NCBI RefSeq assembly: GCF_014696825.1
Contig: NZ_JACJQU010000005.1
Span: forward strand, 1-64,000
Direction: 5' to 3'
Length of the DNA stretch: 64,000 bases
From: Anabaena sphaerica FACHB-251
GTDB lineage: Bacteria > Cyanobacteriota > Cyanobacteriia > Cyanobacteriales > Nostocaceae
The position numbers and the translations under genes were made by a program. The notes below the pieces were generated by a model. It ran no database searches and had not been told where the DNA came from. It worked only from the letters and a program-made list of their open reading frames with translations. Each line of letters opens with the position of its first letter. Within the stretch, counting starts at the first letter, position 1. Below, piece by piece: positions 37,327 to 45,785 of the stretch.

Positions 37327-38259
37327 TTATTTTAATTTTGTAGTAACACACCTCTCTAAAAGTTTGTTTGTCTCTCCAATTAAATTATAACTAATAATAC
37401 GTGCTGTTATCGCCCCATCTAAATTATCAGCAAAATATGAAGAATGGGCATCTTCAGCAGCGATAACCATTGCCATATCTGATTGACCCATATTTCTTAA
37501 AGTTAGTTCAGTTCCATTTGCATCTTGCCAAACATACTGGTCACAAAATAATAAATCACAACTTATTTCCTTTTCTATAGCAGCTTTTAAAGGATAAGCA
37601 ATTAAATCAGATGAATGGATAATATTTACCCATCTGAGTTTATAAGCATTACCATAATTTTTACTACTAGATTTATCTATAATAGAAAAATCAATATCTA
37701 GCATCTCTTTGAGGAACAACAAAGGAGAACCTAATGTAGTAATGCTGACTAAATCTAGTTTGTTTAGTTTATCTCGAAACTGTAAAACGGTGTCATCATT
37801 AGAAATAACATCTGAAAAAAGAATATCCCAAAGAATTAAACTACCTAAAGAATGAGCAATGAAATGAATTTGAGTTTCTTCAAGGTGGTCTTGGATAAAT
37901 TGATTAAATTCCTCAAAAATCTGTTTACGAATAATTTGACCACGTTTAGGATTTTGATAAATTAAAAAATCTCCTAGAAAATTACTAATTAATTCCTTTC
38001 TTCTAGACCTATATCTGTAAATATCATCGTGCCAAGATTTATATTCTGGATGTTGCTGACAAGCTCTTGAATAATCTTTATCTATATAATCAATAAGTTG
38101 ATGTTTCTTGTGGTTGAATAAATTTCCCCAAAAACTTGAATAAAAATATAGTGAAGTATCAACTTTTGTTTTACGAACATCCTTTTTGATATTTTTTATA
38201 AGTACATCAGCATAGGTAGACTTTTTTGTACTGACACCGTGAATAAAGAAGACGAGCAT
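37327..38259 (-). CDS. Alpha/beta-hydrolase (lipase-like) protein
   Basis: 310 residues. The N-terminal VFFIHGVSTKKSTY gives the oxyanion HG motif; the nucleophile elbow is IHFIAHSLGSLILWD (about residue 138). A candidate acid is in HSSDLIAYPL, and the histidine in EDAHSSYF. No signal peptide, so probably cytosolic. The substrate is unknown; similar proteins occur as effectors in conflict systems, but that is inference. The AT-rich codon use resembles that of the DUF4238 gene. Confidence 0.7.
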   Translation of the reverse strand: MLVFFIHGVSTKKSTYADVLIKNIKKDVRKTKVDTSLYFYSSFWGNLFNHKKHQLIDYIDKDYSRACQQHPEYKSWHDDIYRYRSRRKELISNFLGDFLIYQNPKRGQIIRKQIFEEFNQFIQDHLEETQIHFIAHSLGSLILWDILFSDVISNDDTVLQFRDKLNKLDLVSITTLGSPLLFLKEMLDIDFSIIDKSSSKNYGNAYKLRWVNIIHSSDLIAYPLKAAIEKEISCDLLFCDQYVWQDANGTELTLRNMGQSDMAMVIAAEDAHSSYFADNLDGAITARIISYNLIGETNKLLERCVTTKLK

Positions 38260-38289
38260 AGTAAAAGCAGCTTATTAAATATTATTCAA

Positions 38290-38532
38290 TCATAATAAAA
38301 CATCATCGCCGTTTTCTGCCATTTCTATAAATGCTTTTTCCCAACCCTTTCTTACTTGTTTAACTGGGCGAATAATGAAATGATTTCCTTGAACTTCTAT
38401 TTCTAATTCTGAAGGAGTTCCGCTTTGTTCTAACAGTGTTTTAGGAATAAAAACACCTTGCGAATCTCCGATTTTGACTATTTGGGTTTTAACAGCTTTG
38501 CCCGTTGTATGTGATTGAGTAAATATATTCAC
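38290..38532 (-). CDS. AbrB/MazE-type antitoxin, no adjacent toxin
   Basis: 80 residues from a GTG at 38532. VKTQIVKIGDSQGVFIPKTLLEQSG is the swapped-hairpin AbrB DNA-binding fold; the C-terminal tail VRKGWEKAFIEMAENGDD is the toxin-wrapping part. No MazF or PIN gene follows on this strand, so it is an orphan, unless it relates to the truncated mazF on the opposite strand. Confidence 0.8.
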   Translation of the reverse strand: MNIFTQSHTTGKAVKTQIVKIGDSQGVFIPKTLLEQSGTPSELEIEVQGNHFIIRPVKQVRKGWEKAFIEMAENGDDVLL

Positions 38533-38593
38533 AATTGTATCACAAAAATATTATAGTCATGTTATGCTATAAAAGTGTATGGAGAAAAGATCC
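38533..38593. promoter_or_regulatory. Divergent promoter region of two antitoxin genes
   Basis: AT-rich 60-bp gap with TATTATAG and TATGCTATAA elements that can act as -10 boxes on both strands, plus a GGAGA ribosome binding site for the rightward gene. Confidence 0.4.
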
Positions 38594-38791
38594 ATGACTA
38601 CTTTAGTGAAAGAATTATTAAGCACATTTGATAGTTTACCAGAATCAGAAAGACTAGAAATAGCTATGGAGATTTTGAAACGGGTTACAAATTTAGACTT
38701 TCCACCTTTATCCGATGACGATTTAGTGTGGAATGCTGAAGAAATTTTTTTAGAATTAGATCAACAAGAAACAGATTATGAGTACCCCTAG
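38594..38791 (+). CDS. Antitoxin-like small protein preceding truncated mazF
   Basis: 65 residues from the ATG at 38594 with GGAGA upstream (an ATG at 38579 is the alternative). LLSTFDSLPESERLEIAMEILKRV, then DDDLVWNAEEIFLELDQQE is the usual pattern of cyanobacterial addiction-module antitoxins. It overlaps the mazF remnant start by 14 nt, keeping the operon geometry although the toxin is broken. Confidence 0.7.
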   Translation: MTTLVKELLSTFDSLPESERLEIAMEILKRVTNLDFPPLSDDDLVWNAEEIFLELDQQETDYEYP

Positions 38792-38894
38792 ACGTGGAGA
38801 AGTTTGGCTTGTTGATCTGGGTTACACCGCAAAAGTCAGACCAACAGTATTTCAAAATTCAAGGAAGAAATATTATGAATGTATCTGTTACTGA
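38778..38894 (+). pseudogene. mazF: Truncated mazF (PemK-like) toxin
   Basis: The frame begins ATG at 38778 and reads STPRRGEVWLVDLGYTAKVRP, a clear MazF/PemK N-terminus (RGEVWLVDL...G..RP). After about 22 residues it changes to unrelated sequence and stops at 38892-38894. The remaining two thirds of the toxin are missing. The break coincides with the leader of the vapBC pair, so it was probably lost when that module inserted or recombined here. Confidence 0.7.
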
Positions 38895-39102
38895 CCAAAT
38901 TATTGAACAATTAAAAATCATGCCTCAAGACTTGCAATATCAAGTCCTAGAATTTGCCCGCAATTTGACAAATTCAAACATCAAAGGTGTTCCCGGTAAA
39001 GAATTACTAAAGTTTGCAGGTTCAATACCCAAAGAAGATTTACAGCTAATGAGTGAAGCAATAAAACAAGATTGTGAAAAGGTTGACTTTGATGAATGGT
39101 AG
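38875..39102 (+). CDS. VapB-like antitoxin (DUF2281-type)
   Basis: 75 residues from the ATG at 38875 with GGAAG upstream; the longer frame from 38794 is only the read-through of the mazF remnant region. IIEQLKIMPQDLQYQVLEFARNL is the typical DUF2281 start and FAGSIPKEDLQLMSEAIKQDCEKVDFDEW the toxin-binding tail. It overlaps the PIN toxin by 11 nt. Confidence 0.8.
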   Translation: MNVSVTDQIIEQLKIMPQDLQYQVLEFARNLTNSNIKGVPGKELLKFAGSIPKEDLQLMSEAIKQDCEKVDFDEW

Positions 39103-39484
39103 ATACTTGCTCGATACTAATATCATTATTGCTTTCTTCGCTGATGAAATAGCAGTCAAGAACAAACTTTCACAAGCAACTGAAGTTTTCATTCCCAGTA
39201 TTGCAGTAGGGGAATTGTTTTATGGTGCTAGAAAATCGGGACGTTCAAAAGAGAATATAGAACGTATTGAAGAATTTATCGCTAAAAATACTGTGCTTGA
39301 ATGTAATACAGAAACATCTCGAATATACGGTGAAATCAAAAATCAGCTACGTTTGAAAGGTCGTCCCTTACCTGAAAATGATATTTGGATTGCCGCAATA
39401 AGTCTTCAATATAATCTAATTTTAGTTACACGCGATGCTCATTTTCAGGAAGTTGAAAATTTACAAACAGTTTCTTGGATATAG
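39092..39484 (+). CDS. vapC: VapC-like PIN-domain toxin
   Basis: 130 residues from the ATG at 39092. PIN-domain acidic residues are in YLLDTNIIIAFF, SIAVGELFYGA, PLPENDIWIAA and LVTRDAHF. VapC toxins cleave tRNA or rRNA. The start lies within the last codons of the antitoxin (coupled translation). Confidence 0.88.
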   Translation: MNGRYLLDTNIIIAFFADEIAVKNKLSQATEVFIPSIAVGELFYGARKSGRSKENIERIEEFIAKNTVLECNTETSRIYGEIKNQLRLKGRPLPENDIWIAAISLQYNLILVTRDAHFQEVENLQTVSWI

Positions 39485-39666
39485 CACGCAAATTAGCAAT
39501 ATTGTAAGTAATAATCATGACAGAAAATAAAGACTAGCTGAACGAAAAAAACTAAATTCAAAATAGTAAGCACAATTCAATTTAATAAATGCTAAATTTA
39601 ATCCAAACAACGGCATCCCCACCTGCTTAACGCTAGAGATGGGGACACAATAATTAAATGATTACC

Positions 39667-39876
39667 TTAACGAGATGGATTACCCTGATTAGGACTACCC
39701 GCTACATTATCCTCACCAGGTGCTTCTGGTTTAGCAGTTTCTTTAGCACCACTTTGTTCTGCATCACCAGTTTTGCGAATATCTGAATCAAGGGGAGTTT
39801 GATAACCACCAGAAGCTGCTGGTGTACTTTGTTGCTGTTCAGATTTTTTTTGTTGTTTGTTACTTTTTGTACTCAT
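39667..39876 (-). CDS. Small disordered hydrophilic protein
   Basis: 69 residues, rich in Gln, Ser, Lys, Gly and Pro (KSNKQQKKSEQQQSTPAASGG, PGEDNVAGSPNQGNPSR). No aromatic core, so intrinsically disordered. A GGAG ribosome binding site lies 9 nt before the ATG, which supports a real gene. Function unknown. Confidence 0.6.
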   Translation of the reverse strand: MSTKSNKQQKKSEQQQSTPAASGGYQTPLDSDIRKTGDAEQSGAKETAKPEAPGEDNVAGSPNQGNPSR

Positions 39877-40131
39877 GAGTAAACTCCAATTAATTTAAAC
39901 ATCATTTTAGTCAGTTAAGACGTGCAAATTTATCTATCTATAATCTAGTTATTGTGGATTTATTTATCTGTCTTAAGTATTGTTTTTAATTTCATGACTT
40001 AATACTTACAGGAATAGACAAAATCGCCAAATTGATCTGTGATTCATGAAAATACGTGATTTATAATTACTTAATTTACCCAGTTTTATGGTAAAAATTA
40101 AATTGACCCAAAAAAAACATCAATATTAATA

Positions 40132-40941
40132 ATGAGTCTAATTTGGCAAGTTGATTTTTATCGCAGTCCTCAAAAGGATGCAACCGGACAGGTATTATGG
40201 GAGTTGTTGATTTGTGATGCAATTCGCAGCTTTGAGTATGTCGCTACCTGTCCCCAGTCACAAGCAAATTCAAATTGGCTGACAGAACAGTTTAAATTAG
40301 CAGCTAAGGAAAAGTTACCTGATGTCATTCAGGTTTTTCGTCCTCAGTCTTTGAGTTTAATTACCGCTGCGGGAAATAACTTAGGTATTAATGTTGAAGC
40401 TACCCGTCACACTTTGGCGTTAAAACAATGGTTGGAAGAAAAGCAATATCCTACAGTCATTGATAAACCACCTCCAACACCTTTACCAGAAAATCTCTGG
40501 GGTGAAGAATGGCGCTTTGCAAATATTCCCGCAGGTGATATTGTGGATGAGTTTGCAGAACGTCCGATTCCTGTTTTGCAAATACCAGAATTTCTGCTAC
40601 CAATTAATCTGGGTTTAGCGTCAACTGTTCCCGTTCCCGGTGTAATAATTTATGGGGGTAGACAATCTCTGCGTTTAGCAAGATGGTTACAAGAAGCCAA
40701 TCCTGTCAGTTTAAATTATATCACAGGTGCGCCTAATGGTTTGATTTTAGAAGCTGGTTTGGTGGATAGATGGATTTTGGCAACTTTTGAAGATGCAGAA
40801 GTTACAGCAGCAGCTAAGGTCTATGAACAGCGCAAACAATTAAGTAAAGGTTTGCATTTTTTATTGGTGCAACCTGATGATTCGGGGATGACTTTCAGTG
40901 GTTTTTGGTTATTACAAGAGGAAAATCTAAATAATGTTTGA
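40132..40941 (+). CDS. Tab2/Atab2-like RNA-binding protein (DUF1092)
   Basis: 269 residues. WQVDFYRSP at the start, WELLICD, FRPQSLSLI, LPENLWGEEWRFANIP in the middle and FSGFWLLQEE at the end are Tab2 hallmarks. The plant and algal homologues bind psaB mRNA and help photosystem synthesis; the cyanobacterial protein is presumed similar. It is cyanobacteria- and plastid-specific, which supports the organism assignment. Confidence 0.9.
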   Translation: MSLIWQVDFYRSPQKDATGQVLWELLICDAIRSFEYVATCPQSQANSNWLTEQFKLAAKEKLPDVIQVFRPQSLSLITAAGNNLGINVEATRHTLALKQWLEEKQYPTVIDKPPPTPLPENLWGEEWRFANIPAGDIVDEFAERPIPVLQIPEFLLPINLGLASTVPVPGVIIYGGRQSLRLARWLQEANPVSLNYITGAPNGLILEAGLVDRWILATFEDAEVTAAAKVYEQRKQLSKGLHFLLVQPDDSGMTFSGFWLLQEENLNNV

Positions 40942-41011
40942 TTATTTATTGAAAAACCTGCTCCTCTATATTTCTGAAACAAGCAAGTATTCTTCCTCCT
41001 GACTCCTGATA

Positions 41012-41815
41012 TTATTTCCTCAGTTCGTGCATATTTCTCACGACTTTGGTAACTATGTTTCTGGGTGCAAATCTGACGGATTTAGCTAATATTTTATTTC
41101 TCAAACCAGGAATTGCAATAGTTTTATTTGCCATTAAACTATCATAGCCAATTTTAGCCACTGTTTCAGTTTTCATCATTCTATTCACATGGGCAATTTT
41201 GGCTTCTTCCATTGCTGCTGCTTTTTGAAATTCTGATGCTGTTGGTCCTGGACAAAGGGTAGTTACAGTTACTCCTGTACCTTCTAATTCATTAGCGATC
41301 GCTTCAGAAAATGATAACACATAAGCTTTAGTTGCAAAATAAACGGCCATTAACGGACCAGGTTGAAAAGCCGCAACTGAAGCAACATTTAATATTTTTC
41401 CATAGCCTTGGCTGATCATATCCTTGAGGAATAATTTAGTTAAGTGCGTGAGACTAACTATGTTTACCTGTAACATTTTTAGTTCTGTTGTCAGGTCAGT
41501 TTCGCTAAATACTCCATAAGTACCGAATCCAGCATTATTAACTAATACATCAATCTTAATTCCCGCTTGCTGTAATTCGGTAAATATTTCTTCTGGAGAT
41601 GTTGATATAGATAAATCCTTAACTAAAGTTTTAACATAAATACCAAACTTTTTGCTAAATTCCTCAGCAATTAGCGCCAGTGTTTCTGCATCTTTATCTA
41701 CTAAAACAAGATTGTAACTATGCCGAGCAAAAATATATGCTAATTGGTAGCCAATTCCATGCGCTGAACCTGTGACAAGGGTGGTTTTTTGTCGAGATTT
41801 ATGATTATTTTCCAT
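41012..41815 (-). CDS. Short-chain dehydrogenase/reductase
   Basis: 267 residues. Rossmann motif TLVTGSAHGIGYQLA, NNAGFGTYG, catalytic S (NVASVAAF) and YFATK, then CPGPTASEF. Classical SDR of the DltE-like branch; NADP(H) versus NAD(H) and the substrate are not decidable. Single gene. Confidence 0.9.
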   Translation of the reverse strand: MENNHKSRQKTTLVTGSAHGIGYQLAYIFARHSYNLVLVDKDAETLALIAEEFSKKFGIYVKTLVKDLSISTSPEEIFTELQQAGIKIDVLVNNAGFGTYGVFSETDLTTELKMLQVNIVSLTHLTKLFLKDMISQGYGKILNVASVAAFQPGPLMAVYFATKAYVLSFSEAIANELEGTGVTVTTLCPGPTASEFQKAAAMEEAKIAHVNRMMKTETVAKIGYDSLMANKTIAIPGLRNKILAKSVRFAPRNIVTKVVRNMHELRK

Positions 41816-41957
41816 TGGATGTAATGGTTAATTTGAGTTGAATAAAGTGAAAATGTTATGATAAGAACATTATTGAAAATGAGTTTTGTAGCAGTCTCAT
41901 TAACTTTATTACTTTCACATAAAAAGATCTGTATTCCTTGATTCACTCTTACTCTGA

Positions 41958-42112
41958 GAGGATGTTTTAAAAGTTTTGAATGTATAAATAAACCCCTCTC
42001 CAAACCTCTCCCCGACGCGGGGAGAGGCTTTGAAACCTCCATTCCCTCGTAGGGAAGGGGGGTTAGGTTGCTGAAGATTATTGGTTTCATCTAATACTTT
42101 TCAAACAACCTC
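41958..42112. mobile_element. MITE, 155 bp, GAGGATGTTT ends, TGA target duplication
   Basis: The left end GAGGATGTTTTAAAAGT and the complement of the right end GAGGTTGTTTGAAAAGT form terminal inverted repeats, flanked by TGA on both sides (41955-41957 and 42113-42115). The interior carries CCTCTCC/GGGGAGAGG palindromes and no coding potential. Same family as the element at 55900-56119. Confidence 0.8.
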
Positions 42113-42249
42113 TGAAACAAGTAGAGACATTCCGCTGGAATATCTCTACTTGAAAGGCTACCAGGAAACCTCAATTCACAACCCCAGACAGACGCAGACA
42201 GACACAGAGAAACTTGATAATTATCTGTATCTATCTGTGTTTATCCCCT

Positions 42250-42510
42250 ATGAACGAAGAAGTCTCAGCCAAGCTGGAACTAATGAGGCAAACCCTATCT
42301 GAAAATAGAGAAATTGTTGCGACTCCAACTGCTACTGAAACTTTAGCAGCAGGGATGGCTGTTGCTTGGAACCCAAGTTTAGCCGGGGCAAAAGTGGAAG
42401 ATACTTTTGTAATTCTTGAGGATGGGAAGTTAGAGAATTTGACTTTTGACCCGAATTTTCCCAGTGTAGAGGTAGAAGGGAGATTGCGGGCTATGCCTTT
42501 AGTTAAATAG
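42250..42510 (+). CDS. Small hypothetical protein
   Basis: 86 residues from the ATG at 42250 (an upstream ATG at 42214 is preceded by repeat-like sequence). MNEEVSAKLELMRQTLSENREIVATPTATETLAAGMAVAWNPS, then VILEDGKLENLTFDPNFPSVEVEGRLRAM. No recognised domain. It lies 137 bp upstream of galK on the same strand. Confidence 0.6.
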   Translation: MNEEVSAKLELMRQTLSENREIVATPTATETLAAGMAVAWNPSLAGAKVEDTFVILEDGKLENLTFDPNFPSVEVEGRLRAMPLVK

Positions 42511-42646
42511 ACATCTCCGAGAATTCCAGTAATTTTCCGGTGTTCATAGCAAACCCTGAATAAATCTAGTTCTTCCTTTGCTCCTTTGCGTCTACCCTGC
42601 GGGATCTCTAAGAGAGATTGCGCGAAACAAAAACAAACAAAAGATT

Positions 42647-43717
42647 ATGAATTTTGAAGAAATATTTAATACAATACCCGAAACAGAAGCCAGTGCGCCT
42701 GGTAGGGTAAATTTACTGGGTGAACATACCGACTATAATGATGGTTTTGTGCTGCCAACTGCCATTCCTCAAAGCACAACAGTGTTACTGGGCATGAGTA
42801 GAGATAGCGAACACCATTTTTACTCAGAAAATTTAAACGAGCGAGTCACTATATTAGATACGCACCATTCACCATCGGGGTTTTCCAGCTATATTTTTGG
42901 TTGTATTGAAGTTTTGAAAACAGCAGGATACACAATACCACCCTTATTGGTGTATGTGAAATCAACCGTGCCTATAGGTTCGGGTTTATCTAGCAGTGCG
43001 GCTTTAGAAGTAGCAACACTGAGAGGAATACGTCAACTTCTTGATCTCCCTCTCAATGATGTGGAAATTGCCCAACTCGCACAACAAGCAGAAATTCACT
43101 ATGCTGGTGTCCAATGCGGCATTATGGATCAAATGGCTGCTAGTTTGGCGGATAGCAAACATATTTTATTTTTAGATACTCGTACCCTAGAACGCCAGCT
43201 TGTACCTTTTCCATCTGAAGCCGAGATTGTAGTTATAGATAGCGGTGTGCCGCGTACCCTTGCTAGTAGTGGCTATAACCAACGTCGGGCTGAGTGTGAA
43301 GAGGCTGCCCATTTGTTGGGAGTGACAGCACTGCGAGATATTACTGATGCTAAGGAAACCGAAATATTACCTAAACCGTTATGCGATCGCGCTCGTCATG
43401 TAATTACAGAAAATAACCGCGTCTTGGAAGCTTTACAGGGAGTCTCACCTGAGCGGTTTGGAGAGTTGATGAACGCATCCCATGCTAGTTTACGGGATGA
43501 TTACGAAGTTTCCGTTCCTGCGCTGGATACTTTGGTAGAAATTTTGCAGAGAACGCCAGGAGTATTTGGTGCAAGGCTGACAGGAGCAGGTTTTGGTGGA
43601 GCTTGCGTGGCTTTAGTTGCATCAGGTGAAGGAAGAGATATTGCCACAAAAGCCGTTGAAGAATACAACCATCTAGGTAACACCGGACGTATTTTAGTTC
43701 CCACTTTTGAGCTTTAG
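42647..43717 (+). CDS. galK: Galactokinase
   Basis: 356 residues from the ATG at 42647 (the frame extends to 42578 without a ribosome binding site). GHMP kinase motifs: SAPGRVNLLGEHTDYNDGFVLP, PIGSGLSSSAALEVA, GVQCGIMDQMA and GARLTGAGFGGACVAL. Phosphorylates galactose to Gal-1-P, the substrate of GalT encoded nearby on the opposite strand. Confidence 0.95.
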   Translation: MNFEEIFNTIPETEASAPGRVNLLGEHTDYNDGFVLPTAIPQSTTVLLGMSRDSEHHFYSENLNERVTILDTHHSPSGFSSYIFGCIEVLKTAGYTIPPLLVYVKSTVPIGSGLSSSAALEVATLRGIRQLLDLPLNDVEIAQLAQQAEIHYAGVQCGIMDQMAASLADSKHILFLDTRTLERQLVPFPSEAEIVVIDSGVPRTLASSGYNQRRAECEEAAHLLGVTALRDITDAKETEILPKPLCDRARHVITENNRVLEALQGVSPERFGELMNASHASLRDDYEVSVPALDTLVEILQRTPGVFGARLTGAGFGGACVALVASGEGRDIATKAVEEYNHLGNTGRILVPTFEL

Positions 43718-43844
43718 ACTGTGTACCATTTTGAATACACTGGAAAATAAAAACGATCCCATTCGCTAAAGCTATCGTCTCTTTAGGAACGAAAGCCAGT
43801 TTCAAATTCTCAAGATCAGTGTCGCATAATAGCTATCTTTAATC

Positions 43845-43975
43845 TGGGTTTCACCCTTTCTTCTACATTCTGTATGGGAATGAATTCTAGAAGGCTCTGC
43901 CTTTGCTGTCACTAAAGGCAGAGCGTCTGTGATTGTATTTCCAGTCTGAGGCTGGGAACAAGATAGTTATCGAAT
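43845..43975. repeat. Interspersed palindromic repeat with GGGAATGAATT and AGTCTGAGGCTGGGAAC
   Basis: Contains CTGTATGGGAATGAATT, AAGGCTCTGCCT/AGGCAGAGC and CCAGTCTGAGGCTGGGAAC. The same arrangement recurs inverted at 62347-62458 and partially at about 45695-45750, giving a three-copy repeat family in this window. Confidence 0.75.
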
Positions 43976-44018
43976 TTGTCTACATCCATCTGCGGTTTTA
44001 AATTCATTTGCAGATTAA

Positions 44019-44312
44019 TTAATACTCATACCTAATCTGATACTCACTAGCTTCGTTTATGCCGCCTACCTGTTGGTAGATATCACTTTGACTCAAATAA
44101 ATATCTTTGTGTTTATCAACAGAAGAGTCCAACTTCTCAAAATGTAGTTGTATTTCTTTATTGACTGGGTTAAAAACTGTATTTAGGTATTTTAACCGCA
44201 AGAATACTCGAAAATTGTCTATATCAGCAAATTCATAAATCTTTCCTGGCTCTAAGTTTAGCTCAGTCATAATTACTTTCATCTTTATAATTTGGCTTCT
44301 GGATATTTCCAA
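44019..44312 (-). CDS. Hypothetical protein
   Basis: Up to 97 residues; internal methionines at positions 11 and 15 are alternative starts. Contains KIYEFADIDNFRVFLRLKYLNTVFNPVNKEIQLHFEKLDSS. No recognised domain; it seems a small soluble alpha/beta protein. Isolated gene between a repeat and the galT remnant. Confidence 0.45.
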   Translation of the reverse strand: MEISRSQIIKMKVIMTELNLEPGKIYEFADIDNFRVFLRLKYLNTVFNPVNKEIQLHFEKLDSSVDKHKDIYLSQSDIYQQVGGINEASEYQIRYEY

Positions 44313-44407
44313 CTCTAGGGAAAAATCCCTATCTTTAGCATAAGTATCACTTCTCCTTGCTACCTCTACCAGATGAGATGGCTTGACCTTGCGTTAGTTA
44401 GACTTGG

Positions 44408-44625
44408 AGATCGACATTCACAGCTTGCAATTCCTTCGCTTTATCCTCTGTTGATACTCCCCACGGCTAGAAAGAAACCGGGGGATTTTTGCTTCAAAGG
44501 GATTCCAATGAATTTAGCCGTGCTAACGCGTCGCTTCGCTAATAGTAAGCATCCTAAAGCTTCCTTGGCAAACATCTGCGCCGCAAGTTTTGTTGCTGCC
44601 AAATACTACAAGCGATCGCTCCCTC
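44408..44625 (-). pseudogene. galT: Decayed duplicate of the galT 3' end, interrupted by an insertion
   Basis: The blocks 44408-44442 and about 44550-44625 align to the last about 110 bp of the intact galT (about 45805-45915): ACATTCACAGCTTGCAATTC versus ACATTCACTGCTTGTAATTC, and GCCAAATACTACAAGCGATC versus GCCAAATACTTCAAGCGATC. About 105 bp with a CCCCACGGCTAGAAAG / GGGGGATTTTTGC element separate the blocks. That insert resembles the ends of IS200/IS605-type elements (recall, not verified). Confidence 0.7.
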
Positions 44626-44704
44626 AAGCCTGCAATTTTGTAGCGGTTGCAACTCCTGTATAGACAGTCTGATATCATCTTTGTGTTTAATTAATACAAA
44701 GATT

Positions 44705-45601
44705 ATGCAAGCAAGCTTTTTGAGTGCGGTTGTTTTACCTGTAGCTTTGGCTATCATTATGCTGGGAATGGGGTTATCTCTTGCACCAGAAGATTTCCAG
44801 CGTGTAAAGAAGTATCCCAAAGCGGTTGCCATTGGCTTGATTAATCAGTTGTTTTTTTTACCTGTGATTGGTTTTATCATTGCTAAAGTTGTACCCATGC
44901 AGCCAAACATTGCTATGGGATTAATGATAGTGGCGCTGTGTCCAGGTGGAGTATCCTCCAATGTCATTACATTCCTCGCTAAAGGTGATGTTGCACTCTC
45001 AGTCACGCTGACGGCTTTTAGCAGTGTAATTACAGTATTTACAATTCCATTGTTCGGCAACCTTGCATACCAGCACTTTATCGGGCAAACTGCGGCGATC
45101 GCTCTACCCATTGGTGCAACTATACTACAAGTTTTTCTGATGACGCTTTTGCCTATCGGGTTGGGAATGGGGGTAAGACAGATATTTCCAGAAGTTGCGC
45201 GTCGGTTGGAAAAAGTGACTAACCGCCTAGCAGTTGCTTTTCTGGCGATAATTATTCTCTTGCTCATTATTCGTGAGTGGAATAATCTCCCTGGCTTTAT
45301 TGTCCAAGTGGGAGTAGGTGTAGTGCTTTTGAATACTATCGCAATGTTGGCGGGGTTTTATGTTAGCAAACTATTTAACCTAAATATTCCTCAGCAAATC
45401 TGCATTGCCATTGAGGTGGGTATTCAAAATGGTACACTAGCTATAGCAATTACAGCCGGACTACTCAACAATCCTGATATGGCTGTACCAGCAGCAATTT
45501 ACAGTTTGTTTATGAATGTCACAGGGTTTATTGCTATTACCTACGGGAGAAAGTTGGCTGCAAGCAACCCGGTTCAGGAAGCTATAGAGAGTAAGGTTTA
45601 G
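44705..45601 (+). CDS. BASS-family (bile acid:sodium symporter-like) transporter
   Basis: 298 residues from the ATG at 44705 (an upstream ATG at 44681 lacks support). About nine to ten hydrophobic helices, with LCPGGVSSNVITFLAKGDVALSVTLTAFSS and the sodium-site-like IEVGIQNGTLAIAI, typical of the family. Members move organic anions with sodium (bile acids, pyruvate, pantothenate). It lies between galK and galT, but sugar transport is not a known family activity. Confidence 0.88.
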   Translation: MQASFLSAVVLPVALAIIMLGMGLSLAPEDFQRVKKYPKAVAIGLINQLFFLPVIGFIIAKVVPMQPNIAMGLMIVALCPGGVSSNVITFLAKGDVALSVTLTAFSSVITVFTIPLFGNLAYQHFIGQTAAIALPIGATILQVFLMTLLPIGLGMGVRQIFPEVARRLEKVTNRLAVAFLAIIILLLIIREWNNLPGFIVQVGVGVVLLNTIAMLAGFYVSKLFNLNIPQQICIAIEVGIQNGTLAIAITAGLLNNPDMAVPAAIYSLFMNVTGFIAITYGRKLAASNPVQEAIESKV

Positions 45602-45694
45602 CAGGGTTAACAGCTAGTTAGTTTTTTAATAACTAATGCTAACAACTCACATTTGATCAAAATTTCCTACCATCTGATCTAAAGTGACAACAGA

Positions 45695-45750
45695 GTCAGA
45701 GCCTCTGTGAGAGCATTCCCAGTCAGAGACTGGGAACGAGGAAACGAGGA
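45695..45750. repeat. Partial copy of the CAGTC..GACTGGGAACGAGG palindromic repeat
   Basis: CAGAGCCTCTGTGAGAGCAT then TTCCCAGTCAGAGACTGGGAA; matches parts of the copies at 43845-43975 and 62347-62458. It sits between the 3' ends of the BASS transporter and galT genes. Confidence 0.7.
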
Positions 45751-45785
45751 ACCCCTACACCCTTACACCCCTACATCCAGTCTGT

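Noticed and set aside
44373-44663. Plus-strand open frame of 96 residues between galK and the transporter
   Set aside because: It is the antisense of a decayed galT 3' copy plus an insertion.
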